Positions 42,156 through 51,736 are shown, counted from the stretch's first letter. The stretch: 59,290 nucleotides of DNA from JACZST01 sp964195155 (GCA_964195155.1 CAXMOP010000099.1:1-59290), one strand, 5' to 3'. Program-made: numbers and translations. The notes: generated by a model not told the origin, from the sequence alone.

Positions 42156-42312
42156 GATTGGCTCCTCTCTTGGCCTGTTGGCTTCGGGTCGACCATAGCG
42201 CATCGTACAGCCACGCTTCACGGCGAGAGTCCTGAGGCGCTCAATCTTCCCGAGCGAGATCTCACCGGCCCACACTGCACGGTGACTTCTCCACCTCCAG
42301 CGCGGCTCCCGG

Positions 42313-42669
42313 CTAGCTGGCCGATTCCCAGTCGAATACCCGCTCGGGTGGACCGCCACGCGATGAGCCCTCGAGCAGATCGATGCCGTAGATGTCGCTG
42401 ACCCAGCCCACCCACCAACGGTCGTATGGAGAGTCGAGATCCCACTCACGCTTCGCCATCGCCGGGAGCCCTTCTGGCGCGATGTCGTACAGGTTCAATG
42501 CGATTGGCGTCCCATCGCGCTGATGGAACGCCCACACCGAGTGGGCATGCACGCCAAATCGTGTATTGAGCGCGTCGTACTCCTCGCGGTGTTCGTCGAG
42601 CTCGGCATCGAGCTCCCGAAATCGGTCGAGTTTGCCTGGCTGGATCCGGACTGCCGTGCCAAATAGCAT
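42313..42669 (-). CDS. Hypothetical protein, possible dimeric alpha-beta barrel
   Basis: A 118-residue protein with no motif I recognise with certainty. It begins FGTAVRIQPGKLDRFRELDAEL, a strand followed by a long helix, and contains HSVWAFHQRDG then a Trp-rich segment (DRWWVGWVSDIYG). The pattern resembles small ferredoxin-like/ABM-type dimeric folds. GGGAGG lies 5 bases before the ATG. It precedes the MBL-fold gene on the same strand by 157 bases. Confidence 0.65.
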   Translation of the reverse strand: MLFGTAVRIQPGKLDRFRELDAELDEHREEYDALNTRFGVHAHSVWAFHQRDGTPIALNLYDIAPEGLPAMAKREWDLDSPYDRWWVGWVSDIYGIDLLEGSSRGGPPERVFDWESAS

Positions 42670-42830
42670 CGTGACCTCCCTCGTTGGTGGCTGAACGGTA
42701 CCTGAGCCGGTCCTCGTGTACAGTCAGGCCGAACACTTTGCGTTTCCTGGGTCGCTATCGTTCCGAGCTGGAATAGGTGCGCCCAGCCGGGGTTTCCTGA
42801 GGCTCCGCGCACCCGGAAGGACGTTCCCCA

Positions 42831-43796
42831 GTGCCAGCCGTCACCGTTGACGACATCCTCACGCTGCCCCGCGTATCGGAGCCGGACGCCGATCTCGTTC
42901 CCCGGTCCGTTCGATCGGTGACGACCGGGCCCACCGGATTCGAGGGGGAAGGCTTTCCCGTGCGGAGGGCATTCGGCGCCGTTGATATGACCGATGTCGA
43001 CCCGTTCATCCATATGGATCAGATGGGAGCCGTCGAATACGCCCCCGGAGAGCCAAAGGGAACGCCATGGCACCCGCATCGAGGTTTCGAGACCGTCACC
43101 TACATGATCGACGGCACGATGATGCACCAGGACTCCCATGGAGGGGGTGGGGTGATCACGAACGGTGATACTCAGTGGATGACCGCCGGATCCGGGATTC
43201 TGCATATCGAGACGCCGCCAGCGGAATTGGTCGTAGCCGGCGGGCTGTTCCATGGTTTTCAGCTCTGGGTGAACCTCCCGGCAAAGGACAAGTTCCTCCC
43301 GCCGCGATACCAGGACCTGAGCAGCGGCGATGTCACTCTGCTGACCACGCCCGACGGCGCCACGCTGATTCGGCTGGTGGCCGGTGAGCTCGACGGCCAT
43401 ACAGGCCCCGGTTCCACGCACACGCCGATGGCCATGCTCCATGCCACGCTGAGTCCTGGGGCCCGGATGCAGCTTCCGTGGCGACGAGACTTCAACGCTC
43501 TGGTCTACGTGCTCAACGGCAACGGAAGCTTTGGCGAGGAACGAGCGGCGGCGCGCAGCGGCAATCTGGCGGTCTTCGGGCCTGGAGATACGATCACGGT
43601 GAGCGCCGACATCAAGCAGGAGAGCCGAAGCCCGGAGCTGGACGTCCTGGTTCTCGGTGGTCTGCCGATCAGAGAGCCGGTGGCCTGGGCGGGACCGTTC
43701 GTGATGAACACGCGCGACGAGCTGGTGACAGCCTTCGAGGATTACCAGTCGGGAAAGCTCGGCCAGATCCCTCACGGCGCCATCGGGAACCAATGA
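42831..43796 (+). CDS. Pirin-family bicupin protein
   Basis: A 321-residue protein with the pirin N-terminal cupin: metal-binding His81 and His83 (WHPHRGFETVTYM), and His125 and Glu127 (GILHIETPP). The C-terminal pirin domain covers about 190-300 with a second cupin-like fold. Bacterial pirins bind Fe or Mn; some act as quercetin dioxygenases and others modulate pyruvate dehydrogenase or transcription. It starts with GTG. The role here is unknown. Confidence 0.87.
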   Translation: MPAVTVDDILTLPRVSEPDADLVPRSVRSVTTGPTGFEGEGFPVRRAFGAVDMTDVDPFIHMDQMGAVEYAPGEPKGTPWHPHRGFETVTYMIDGTMMHQDSHGGGGVITNGDTQWMTAGSGILHIETPPAELVVAGGLFHGFQLWVNLPAKDKFLPPRYQDLSSGDVTLLTTPDGATLIRLVAGELDGHTGPGSTHTPMAMLHATLSPGARMQLPWRRDFNALVYVLNGNGSFGEERAAARSGNLAVFGPGDTITVSADIKQESRSPELDVLVLGGLPIREPVAWAGPFVMNTRDELVTAFEDYQSGKLGQIPHGAIGNQ

Positions 43797-43798
43797 GT

Positions 43799-44038
43799 TC
43801 TTCGTCTCCCCCGCCGGGCGGGGGAGACGCGGAGGAGCGTGAGCTCCGACGCAGAGGGGGTTCGATAGAGTGGAAGATGAGCTCAAACGCGACTAGCAGG
43901 CCCCCAGAGCCCCCTCCGGTGCGCTCCGGCCTGGGGAAGCCCCCTCCGCTGCGCTCCGGCCTGGCGGCCGGATGCTCGCGCCTCCCCCACTTCGTGGGAG
44001 AGGCGAGCCTGGGACTCTTCGTGGGAGAGGCGAGCCTG
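43799..44038. repeat. Modular palindromic intergenic repeat, copy B
   Basis: Contains the modules of copy A (7794-7929) in inverse orientation and rearranged order. Stem 43803-43814/43818-43829 is 12 bp with loop CGG; the segment AGCCCCCTCCG(C/G)TGCGCTCCGG occurs twice (43909 and 43938 regions); the palindrome with TTCGTGGGAGAGGCGAGCCT is also doubled (43991 and 44018 regions). It ends at the start of the MFS gene, whose upstream in-frame sequence is wholly repeat-derived. Confidence 0.6.
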
Positions 44039-45249
44039 TGACTCCACAAAGCTCGCTGCGCGCTCTTCCTTGGCGTCGGCTCATCCTGGCCGTGTTGCTC
44101 GTTGCTATGGCAACCCAGCCCGTCTTTCTCGTTGCGGTGTCCTTCCTCCAACTCCAGGAGGACATTGGGCTCAGCACAACCAGACTCGGTGTGTTGACGG
44201 GTGCGTTCTTTCTCACTGCCGCCGTTGCATCGCCTCCGCTCGGACGCATGGTCGAGCGAATCGGCTGGCAGCGGGCGATGCAGATCAACGTGGCCGGTTC
44301 GGCAGCCGTCCTGGTCGCCATTGCTGCGTTTGCGCGGAGCTTCGCTTCTCTTGCGATCTTGCTGATCCTCGGGGGTGCCGTCTACGGGTTCGCCAATCCT
44401 GCCGCCAATCAGTCGCTGGCCGAGCGAGTCGATCCCGCAAGACGCGGTGTGATCTTCGGACTCAAACACGGCGGTATCCCGGCCTCCACGTTGCTTGCTG
44501 GTCTCGTGGTGCCGCTGCTGATCGTGCCCATCGGCTGGCCCGTCGCCTTTGCTTTCGCGGTGGTGTTGGCTCCGGTGGTGTGGCTGCTGATCGTCACCGA
44601 CCGTGACGATCCGTTCGATATCGCCGCGGTGAGCGAGCCGGGTCGTGGTGCGAGGCCCTTGCAACCACGCCACCTCGCGATGCTGGCCGGAGCGGCAGCC
44701 CTGACGACGTGGGCCGCAATCTCTCTCAGCACCTTCCTGGTCGCCGCCTCCGTGCAAGCCGCGTCGCTCACCGAGTCCGGAGCCGGGATGCTGTTGTTCG
44801 CCGGATCGCTCGCCAGCATCACGGGAAGGATTACCGCGGGTGCCGTGACCGATCGAGTGCGCGGCCGCGGTTTCGCCGGCCTTGTGCTGCTGATGGGAAC
44901 CGGGGCGGTGGTGTTCTTCCTGTTGCGTTCGGCCACCGGAGCAGCATTCGTCGCCTTGGTGGTCATTGCCTTCGTGACCGCCTGGGGTTGGCCGGGCCTG
45001 ATGACCTTCACCGTCGTGAACGCAAATGCGGCGACTGTTGCCGCGTCGTCGTCGATCACCCAGGCCGGCATCTTCCTTGGTGCGGGTCTTGGCCCGATCC
45101 TGCTCGGACTGGTCATCGACAAGACCTCGTTTCAGACAAGCTGGGCGCTTGTTTCGGTGATGCTGTTGCTTGCGGCCGCGATCGTGACCATCGTCGGGGT
45201 TCGCACGCAACGACCCGAATCAGCGGATCAACGAGAGGAGGCCAGATGA
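44038..45249 (+). CDS. Major facilitator superfamily transporter
   Basis: A 403-residue protein with about twelve hydrophobic segments. The loop between segments 2 and 3 reads GRMVERIGWQRAM, the MFS motif A position, and GRITAGAVTDRVRGRG is its counterpart in the second half. GTG at 44038 is chosen because all earlier in-frame codons lie in repeat sequence; if 43972 were used, 22 repeat-encoded residues would be added. The substrate is unknown. The stop overlaps the start of a small membrane protein (ATGA). Confidence 0.85.
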   Translation: MTPQSSLRALPWRRLILAVLLVAMATQPVFLVAVSFLQLQEDIGLSTTRLGVLTGAFFLTAAVASPPLGRMVERIGWQRAMQINVAGSAAVLVAIAAFARSFASLAILLILGGAVYGFANPAANQSLAERVDPARRGVIFGLKHGGIPASTLLAGLVVPLLIVPIGWPVAFAFAVVLAPVVWLLIVTDRDDPFDIAAVSEPGRGARPLQPRHLAMLAGAAALTTWAAISLSTFLVAASVQAASLTESGAGMLLFAGSLASITGRITAGAVTDRVRGRGFAGLVLLMGTGAVVFFLLRSATGAAFVALVVIAFVTAWGWPGLMTFTVVNANAATVAASSSITQAGIFLGAGLGPILLGLVIDKTSFQTSWALVSVMLLLAAAIVTIVGVRTQRPESADQREEAR

Positions 45250-45575
45250 GCGAGCCTGCGCCGACCGAGCCTGCGCCGACCGAGCCTGCGCCGACCGAGC
45301 CTGCGCCATCCGAGCCCGCAGCAAAGCCGCCGGGGCCACCGCCGAAGTGGAAGTTTGCGGTGATGGTCCTGCTCGGGCTCTACCCGCTGCTCGTCATCAT
45401 CATCCCCCTGATGGGAAAGATGTTCGACAGCCCGTACCTGGGTGCCCCCATCGGGATCGGGCCCGAGTTCCTGGTAAGGACGGCGGTCACCGTGGTGATC
45501 GTGGTGCCCCTGATGATTTGGGTGGCAATCCCACTGCTCAGCAAACTCTTGGGCCCATGGCTGGCGCAGCGCTGA
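45246..45575 (+). CDS. Small two-helix membrane protein with N-terminal EPAPT repeat
   Basis: A 109-residue protein. Residues 3-22 are four near-identical Glu-Pro-Ala-Pro-Thr units (15-bp tandem repeat, 45252-45311), then a Pro-rich linker and KWKFAVMVLLGLYPLLVIIIPLMG, a second hydrophobic segment and a C-terminal LLGPWLAQR. The membrane part resembles the C-terminal domain of ABM-monooxygenase-type membrane proteins, without the ABM domain. GAGAGGAGG precedes the ATG. Overlap with the MFS gene suggests a functional link. Confidence 0.75.
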   Translation: MSEPAPTEPAPTEPAPTEPAPSEPAAKPPGPPPKWKFAVMVLLGLYPLLVIIIPLMGKMFDSPYLGAPIGIGPEFLVRTAVTVVIVVPLMIWVAIPLLSKLLGPWLAQR

Positions 45576-45742
45576 GCCCTGGGGTGTAGGCTCGGAAGCC
45601 TTCACACTGAGGTAGTGCGTTGGCTGCACGGTCCGGAATCGACACGGTGTTGACGACACTGCAACGCGATGCCGCCCCCCGCCGGGCCCCTCCATGATGG
45701 TCGTCAACCTAGGCCCCACCCCCTAATCAGGAGGATTTCCCC

Positions 45743-46291
45743 GTGAAGGTATCGATAACCGTCAACGAGACCAGCTATGAGCGAGACGTAGAGCCCCGCA
45801 CAATGCTGAGCGATTTCATTCGAGACGAGATCGGGCTGACCGGCACCAACATCGGGTGTGACACCAGCCAATGCGGTGCCTGCACCGTGCACATCAACGG
45901 CTCTGCCGTGAAGTCCTGCACCGTGCTCGCAGCTCAGGCCGAAGGCGCCGAAGTGACGACGATCGAAGGACTGGCACGAAACGGCGAGCTCCACCCCATG
46001 CAGCAGGCGTTCACCGAAAAGCATGGGCTGCAGTGCGGATTCTGCACTCCCGGGATGATCATGACTGCGATCAAGCTGGTCGAGTCCAACCCGGAGATGA
46101 CCGAGTACGAGATTCGGCACGGTCTCGAAGGCAACTTGTGCCGCTGTACCGGCTACCACAACATTGTCAAAGCGGTCCAGGAAGGTGCAGAGAAGCTCCA
46201 GGCGCACAGCCCGTTCGAGCTGACCAGGTCCGAGCACCAGATCAGCCTTCGTGAAGCCGAGCGCAAAGCCTGGCAGAGGGGGTCGTCATGA
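45743..46291 (+). CDS. coxS: CO dehydrogenase-type small (2Fe-2S) subunit, form II cluster
   Basis: A 182-residue two-cluster iron-sulfur subunit. The plant-type cluster uses Cys39, Cys44, Cys47 and Cys59 (GCDTSQCGACTV); the second uses Cys98, Cys101, Cys133 and Cys135 (QCGFCTPG, NLCRCTGY). It carries electrons from the molybdenum site of the large subunit to FAD in the medium subunit. AGGAGG lies upstream of the GTG. About 20 extra residues at the C-terminus distinguish it from the form I paralogue at 54004. S-L-M order is the arrangement described for form II enzymes. Confidence 0.9.
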   Translation: MKVSITVNETSYERDVEPRTMLSDFIRDEIGLTGTNIGCDTSQCGACTVHINGSAVKSCTVLAAQAEGAEVTTIEGLARNGELHPMQQAFTEKHGLQCGFCTPGMIMTAIKLVESNPEMTEYEIRHGLEGNLCRCTGYHNIVKAVQEGAEKLQAHSPFELTRSEHQISLREAERKAWQRGSS

Positions 46292-48654
46292 CCACAACCG
46301 AACGCGCCTTTGGCGCCTCGCATCAGCGGTTGGAGGACAAGCGGTTCATCACCGGCCAGGGCACGTACACGGACAACTTGGTCCAGCCCGGCATGGTGCA
46401 CATGGCGGTGGCGAGATCGGCGTTGGCGCATGCCACGATCAAGGGCATCGACACCTCGGCTGCCGCGGCAATGCCGGGCGTCACCGCGGTGTTCACCGGC
46501 CAGGACATGGCCGACGCTGGCTACGGCGGAATTCCCTGCGCCTGGGTGGTGCCCGATTCTGATTCGGTGACGCCGGCCCACCCACCGATCGCCATCGACA
46601 CCGCACGGTACGTCGGCGATGCGGTGGCAATCGTCGTGGCCGACACCGTGGCCAACGCCAAGGATGCGGCGCTGGCGATCGTGGTCGACTACGACCCGTT
46701 GCCGGTCGTCGTCGATGCTCGCAAGGCGTCCGAGGACGGTGCTCCGCAGCTCCACGAGGATGCACCGGGCAACCAGGCCTTCCACTGGGCGCTCCCGGCT
46801 GGTGACGCCGACGCGGCCTTTGCTGCGGCAGACGTCGTGGTCAGTGACTCCTTCAACAACCAGCGGCTGATCCCCAATGCCATGGAGCCAAGGGCGGCAC
46901 TGGCAAGAGTGGACGGCGCGATGGACGAGGTGACCCTGTGGGTGACGAGCCAGAACCCGCACATCGTCCGGTTCCTGGCGTCGCTCGACACACCGTTTGC
47001 GGAGCACAAGATCCGGGTGATCGCCCCGGACATCGGCGGGGCGTTCGGGTCCAAGCTCCCGCATTACCCCGAGGACACGATGGTGATCTTCGCCTCGCAG
47101 CAGGTCGGAGCACCGGTCAAGTGGACCGAAACCAGGAGCGAGAATTACCTGGCGACGATCCACGGCCGCGACCACGTCACCGAGATCGAGATGGCGGCGA
47201 CCAACGAGGGCAAGATCCTGGGACTTCGCGCCAAGGTCTGGGCCGGGTTGGGCGCCTACCTGTCGACGGCGGCGCCCGGCGTCCCGACGATCCTGCACGG
47301 GCTCATTCTGTCCGGTCCCTACACGATGGAGGTCGTCCACGAGGACGTCTATGGGATGTTCACCAACACCACGCCGGTCGATGCGTATCGCGGCGCCGGG
47401 CGCCCCGAGGCAACGTTCATGATCGAGCGAATGGTCGACCAGGTCGCTCGAGAGCTCGATATGGATCCGGTGGAGATCCGCCGGCGCAACCTTATCCCGC
47501 CTTTCGACGCGGGTCATGAGGTGGTAACGACGCTGGTCTATGACTCGGGCAACTACGAGGGCGCCCTCGACGTTGCCGTCGACCTCTTCGGGTACGAAGA
47601 GGCGCGGAAAGCGCAGGCCAAGGCCCGCGAACAGGGACGATTGGTCGGGATCGGCGTTGTCACCTACGCCGAGATCTGCGGGCTCGGCCCGTCCGAGGTC
47701 GCCGGGGCGGTTGGCTTTGGCGGCGGATTGTGGGAGAGCGCCATCGTGCGCTTCCATCCATCGGGCAAGGTCTCGCTGATGATCGGTACCAACCCGCACG
47801 GCCAAGGCGAGGAGACCACCTTCGCTCAGATCATCGCCGACCAGCTCGGCGTAGCGGTCGACGACGTCGATGTCGTTTACGGCGATACCGGCAAGACCCC
47901 GATGGGGTGGGGCACCTACGGGAGCCGCACCACGCCGGTGTCGAGCGGGGCGATCATGGGCGCCGTTGACAAGATCAAGGACAAGGGCGCCAAGATCGCC
48001 GCCCACCTGCTCGAGGCCGCCGTGGAGGACATCGAGTTCTCCAACGGCACCTTCTCGGTGAAGGGCTCACGCGCCGAGGGCAAGACCATTCAGGACATCG
48101 CCCTGGCGGCCAACACGGCCTGGGACATGCCTGAGGGGGTCGAACCGGGACTGGAGGAGTCGGCATTCTTCAACCCGGCGAATTTCGTCTACCCGTTCGG
48201 AACGCACTTCGCCCAGGTCGAGGTCGATACCGAGACCGGGGAGATCGAGCTCCAGCGCTACACGGCGGTGGACGACTGCGGCAACCTCATCAACCCGATG
48301 ATCGTCGACGGTCAGGTCCACGGCGGGATCGCCCAGGGTGTCGCCCAGGCTTTGTGGGAGGGTGCCATCTACGACGATGACGGCAACCTCGTCACCGGGT
48401 CGATGATGAGCTACGCCGTCCCCAAGGCGGAGTTCCTGCCGAGCTTCCAGACGGGCAAGACCGAGACACCGACCAACGTGAACCCACTCGGGGTCAAGGG
48501 TGTCGGTGAGACCGGCACGATCGCCTCGGTGGCGACGGCGTACAACGCGGTCATCGATGCGCTGGCCCCTCTTGGGGTGAAGAGCATCGAGATGCCGATG
48601 ACGCCGGAGCGAGTGTGGCGCGCCATGGTCGACGCACAGCAAGGAGGTGAATGA
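46288..48654 (+). CDS. coxL: Form II CO dehydrogenase-like large subunit (molybdopterin-binding)
   Basis: A 788-residue molybdenum hydroxylase. The active-site loop is AYRGAGR (366-372), the sequence described for form II (putative) CO dehydrogenases, instead of the Cys-containing loop of form I. Other family motifs are IAPDIGGAFGSK, NPHGQGEETTF and GVKGVGETGT with the catalytic Glu. Form II enzymes have been linked to slow CO oxidation or to other substrates, so the function is open. The ATG overlaps the coxS stop and the gene overlaps coxM downstream. Confidence 0.9.
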   Translation: MTTTERAFGASHQRLEDKRFITGQGTYTDNLVQPGMVHMAVARSALAHATIKGIDTSAAAAMPGVTAVFTGQDMADAGYGGIPCAWVVPDSDSVTPAHPPIAIDTARYVGDAVAIVVADTVANAKDAALAIVVDYDPLPVVVDARKASEDGAPQLHEDAPGNQAFHWALPAGDADAAFAAADVVVSDSFNNQRLIPNAMEPRAALARVDGAMDEVTLWVTSQNPHIVRFLASLDTPFAEHKIRVIAPDIGGAFGSKLPHYPEDTMVIFASQQVGAPVKWTETRSENYLATIHGRDHVTEIEMAATNEGKILGLRAKVWAGLGAYLSTAAPGVPTILHGLILSGPYTMEVVHEDVYGMFTNTTPVDAYRGAGRPEATFMIERMVDQVARELDMDPVEIRRRNLIPPFDAGHEVVTTLVYDSGNYEGALDVAVDLFGYEEARKAQAKAREQGRLVGIGVVTYAEICGLGPSEVAGAVGFGGGLWESAIVRFHPSGKVSLMIGTNPHGQGEETTFAQIIADQLGVAVDDVDVVYGDTGKTPMGWGTYGSRTTPVSSGAIMGAVDKIKDKGAKIAAHLLEAAVEDIEFSNGTFSVKGSRAEGKTIQDIALAANTAWDMPEGVEPGLEESAFFNPANFVYPFGTHFAQVEVDTETGEIELQRYTAVDDCGNLINPMIVDGQVHGGIAQGVAQALWEGAIYDDDGNLVTGSMMSYAVPKAEFLPSFQTGKTETPTNVNPLGVKGVGETGTIASVATAYNAVIDALAPLGVKSIEMPMTPERVWRAMVDAQQGGE

Positions 48655-49520
48655 TGCAGACCGCACCGTTCGACTACTACCGGCCGGAATCGGTCGAAGA
48701 AGCCATCGATCTCCTTTCTAGCGTTGACGGGGCTCGCCCGCTTGCCGGCGGGCACAGCCTGCTCCCGGCGATGAAGCTGCGCGTGTCGAATCCTTCGGCA
48801 ATCGTCGATCTCTCGTTCATCGAGGGGCTGAAGGACATCGATCACGACGGGGATACGATCACGATTGGTGCGCTTACCAAGCACGCCGCAGTGTGTGTCT
48901 CGCCGGTGCTGCGGGAGCACAACAAGATGATCTCGTTCACGGCGAGGCACATCGGTGATCCCCAGGTGCGCAACCGGGGGACGATCGGCGGGAGCGTCGC
49001 GCATGCCGACCCGGCGGCCGACTACCCGACCGCGCTGCTGGCACTTGGGGCGACGATCAACGTGTCCGGGCCCGATGGTGATCGCTCGATCGCGGCCGAC
49101 GACTTCTTCGTCGATCTGTTCACGACGGCGCTTGCCGACGGCGAGCTCGTGGTTTCCGTGGAGGTCCCGGCGTACGGGGCAGGCACCGGCGGGTCCTATC
49201 AAAAGCATCGCCATCCGGCGTCGAGCTATGCGGTAGTCGGTGCGGCTGTCTTCGTGTCCCTGGAAAACGGAACGTGCAGTGCGGCGCGGATCGCGGTCGG
49301 GGGCGTCACCGGGACGCCAACCCGAGCCGAGGCCGCCGAGAACGCGCTGATCGGCAACGCAGTCGACACGGAGACGATCACCAACGCAGCGTCCCAGGTC
49401 GCCGACGTGCTCGGCAGCCCGATGGGTGACGCGTACGCCTCAGGCGAGTACCGGGTCTATCTGGCCAGCGTGCTTACGAGGCGGGCGCTGGCAGACGCAT
49501 TCGATCGAGCCGGATCGTAA
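48654..49520 (+). CDS. coxM: CO dehydrogenase-type medium (FAD) subunit, form II cluster
   Basis: A 288-residue FAD-binding subunit with the first flavin motif AGGHSLLPAMK (31-41) and the second GTIGGSVAHADP (109-120), followed by the CoxM C-terminal domain. It accepts electrons from CoxS and passes them to the respiratory chain. AAGGAGG lies 6 bases before the ATG at 48654; another ATG three bases earlier is possible but only 3 bases from the ribosome binding site. A hairpin (49592-49608) follows before coxD. Confidence 0.9.
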   Translation: MQTAPFDYYRPESVEEAIDLLSSVDGARPLAGGHSLLPAMKLRVSNPSAIVDLSFIEGLKDIDHDGDTITIGALTKHAAVCVSPVLREHNKMISFTARHIGDPQVRNRGTIGGSVAHADPAADYPTALLALGATINVSGPDGDRSIAADDFFVDLFTTALADGELVVSVEVPAYGAGTGGSYQKHRHPASSYAVVGAAVFVSLENGTCSAARIAVGGVTGTPTRAEAAENALIGNAVDTETITNAASQVADVLGSPMGDAYASGEYRVYLASVLTRRALADAFDRAGS

Positions 49521-49591
49521 GACCGATCAGGAGTGGGGCGGGCCGTTGGTCCGCTCCATTTCGAAGACGATGGGCGCCGATGACTGGTGTG

Positions 49592-49608
49592 GCGGGGCTT
49601 TGCCCCGC
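49592..49608 (+). terminator. Small hairpin between form II coxM and coxD
   Basis: GCGGGGC and GCCCCGC are separated by TTT. There is no following T-run, so it may be an attenuator or mRNA 3' stabiliser rather than a full terminator. Confidence 0.35.
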
Positions 49609-49646
49609 TGAGGAGATTGCCGACCACCATCTTCTATGGTTCGCCC

Positions 49647-50525
49647 ATGCTTGATTCGATCGAAGATGTCACTGCGTCGCTCGAAGCGGAGCGATACCTG
49701 ACCGATCGGCCGCTGGCGGTCGCCATTCATTTGGCGCTGCAGCTGGGGAAACCGCTCTTCCTCGAAGGCGAGGCCGGGGTCGGTAAGACCGAAGTGTCCA
49801 AAGTGCTGGCGTCGATCCTCGGCACCGACCTGATCCGCCTCCAGTGCTACGAAGGCCTTGATGTCAACCACGCGGTGTACGAGTGGGACTACGCGAAGCA
49901 GATGCTGGCAATCCGGCTGGTCGAGTCGAGCGGCGATCATGCGGTGGTCGACGACATCATGTCGCGTGACTACCTGATGGCCCGCCCGCTCCTCCAGGCG
50001 GTCGAGGCCTCCTCGAAGGGGAGTCGCCCGGTGTTGCTCATCGACGAGCTCGACCGGGCCGACGAGGAGTTCGAGGCGTACCTGCTCGAACTGCTTTCTG
50101 ACTTTCAGGTCACGATCCCGGAGATCGGGACGATCGTCGCCGAGGAGCCGCCGGTCGTCATTTTGACGTCGAACCGGACTCGGGAGATCCACGATGCGTT
50201 GAAACGGCGCTGCATCTACCACTGGATTGACTATCCGGACTTCGAACGAGAGGTCGCCATCGTGTTGCAGAAGGTTCCCCAGGTGCCCGAGGCCCTCGCC
50301 GCAGATCTGGCGCACGCTATGGAGCGATTGCGGGCGATGGACCTTTTCAAGCCTCCTGGGGTCGCCGAGACGCTCGACTGGGCCGAGGCGCTGGCGGTGC
50401 TTGGTTCGGAGCGGCTCGACCCAGACGTCGTCAACGACACGCTTGGCGTCATCCTGAAGTACCAGGAGGACATCGAGCGCCTGCGCTCGGGCGGCACCGA
50501 GCAGCTGCTCGTTCCCGCGGTGTAA
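49647..50525 (+). CDS. coxD: CoxD-like MoxR-family AAA+ ATPase (CO dehydrogenase maturation)
   Basis: A 292-residue AAA+ ATPase with Walker A GEAGVGKT (41-48), Walker B VLLIDELD (129-136) and a sensor segment ILTSNRTREIHDALKRRC. In Oligotropha CoxD participates in inserting sulfur and copper into the Mo-site of CO dehydrogenase. ATG at 49647 gives the normal N-terminus; upstream residues in frame are unlike the family. It is followed 3 bases later by coxE, the vWA partner typical of MoxR systems, and stands between the two structural gene sets. Confidence 0.9.
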   Translation: MLDSIEDVTASLEAERYLTDRPLAVAIHLALQLGKPLFLEGEAGVGKTEVSKVLASILGTDLIRLQCYEGLDVNHAVYEWDYAKQMLAIRLVESSGDHAVVDDIMSRDYLMARPLLQAVEASSKGSRPVLLIDELDRADEEFEAYLLELLSDFQVTIPEIGTIVAEEPPVVILTSNRTREIHDALKRRCIYHWIDYPDFEREVAIVLQKVPQVPEALAADLAHAMERLRAMDLFKPPGVAETLDWAEALAVLGSERLDPDVVNDTLGVILKYQEDIERLRSGGTEQLLVPAV

Positions 50526-50528
50526 GCA

Positions 50529-51728
50529 GTGGCGGCGGACGCCTTCACCCACAACCTCGTCCACTTCACCCGGCTGCTACGCGCCCAGGGCCTGCGCGGC
50601 ACGCCGGAGACCACGGTGGCGATGATGGAAGCGATCGACGCCGTGGGGCTGGTCGACCGGGACGACGCCTATTACGCCATGCGAGCGGTCGTGGTGGCGC
50701 GCCCGGATGAGACGGAGCTGTTCGACCAGGCGTTCGACCTGTTCTTCGGCAGGGGTCACCGATGGAGACCCATGGAGCCGATCGAGCTCAAGATCCACGG
50801 CCATCCACGCATGCACATCATCACCCCGACATCGGTGGCCGCCGACACCGGCGGCTCAGAGGATGATGAAGATGTCGAGCTCGACGAGCAGCTTGGAGCG
50901 AGTGCCGCCACCCGGTTGTCAAAGCGCGACTTCACCGACCTTTCGCCCGAGGAGTATTCCACGGTGCAGCGGCTGATCGCCCGGATGGTGTGGCAGCCGT
51001 CGGGCGCTCGCAGCCGCCGATGGAAGGCATCGCGCTCGGGGGCCCGTCCCGATCTGCGCCGCACGTTGCGCCAAATGACGGGCCCTGCCGGCGACCTGAT
51101 GCCGTTGTCGATGACCGCGCCGCGCCACCGTCGCAGGCCGTTGCTGGTCATCGCCGACGTCAGCGGCTCGATGGAGCGGTATACCGAGATGCTCCTCTAC
51201 TTCATCCACGCGGCGCGGGGCCGTCTCGGCAAGGTCGAGGCGTTCGTCTTCGCGACCAGCCTGCATCGCATCACTCGCGAGCTGGCGCACCGTGACCCGA
51301 AGGTCGCATTGGGACGGGTCGGCGATGCGGTCTATGACTGGTCGAGTGGCACGCTGATCGGTGAGGCGCTGGCCGACTTCAACAAGAACTGGAGCCGAAG
51401 GGTGGTACGCGGCGGGCCGGTCGCCTTGTTGATCTCGGACGGATGGGACCGCGGCGACCCCGCCGTGCTTCGAAGGGAGATGGCGACGTTTGCCCGCAGC
51501 GTGCACCGGGTGGTGTGGCTGAATCCGTTGGCCGGTCGGGCCGGGTTTGCCCCCGAGACCAGGGGTATGCGTGCCGCTATGCCGTATGTCGACGACTTCC
51601 TTCCGGTTGGCACGTTGGCGGATCTCGCGGCCGTCGTGCACCTGCTCGAGTCGGTGCCCAAGCGATCGACGCGCATCGGGATCCGTGCGGCCGACCTCCG
51701 CGCCCCTGAGCCCGAGGTGATCTTCTAG
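50529..51728 (+). CDS. coxE: CoxE-like von Willebrand factor A domain protein
   Basis: A 399-residue protein with a C-terminal vWA domain holding the metal-ion-dependent adhesion motif DVSGSM (210-215), SSGTLIGEAL and LISDGWDRGD. The N-terminal 200 residues include an acidic stretch (GSEDDEDVELDE, 109-120). CoxE works with CoxD in the post-translational maturation of the CuSMo centre. It begins with GTG 3 bases after coxD. Confidence 0.9.
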   Translation: MAADAFTHNLVHFTRLLRAQGLRGTPETTVAMMEAIDAVGLVDRDDAYYAMRAVVVARPDETELFDQAFDLFFGRGHRWRPMEPIELKIHGHPRMHIITPTSVAADTGGSEDDEDVELDEQLGASAATRLSKRDFTDLSPEEYSTVQRLIARMVWQPSGARSRRWKASRSGARPDLRRTLRQMTGPAGDLMPLSMTAPRHRRRPLLVIADVSGSMERYTEMLLYFIHAARGRLGKVEAFVFATSLHRITRELAHRDPKVALGRVGDAVYDWSSGTLIGEALADFNKNWSRRVVRGGPVALLISDGWDRGDPAVLRREMATFARSVHRVVWLNPLAGRAGFAPETRGMRAAMPYVDDFLPVGTLADLAAVVHLLESVPKRSTRIGIRAADLRAPEPEVIF

Positions 51729-51736
51729 AGTTCACA

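Noticed and set aside
43669..45210. Minus-strand frame of 513 codons opposite the MFS gene
   Set aside because: It is Arg/His/Gln-rich low-complexity sequence typical of antisense frames in high-GC DNA.
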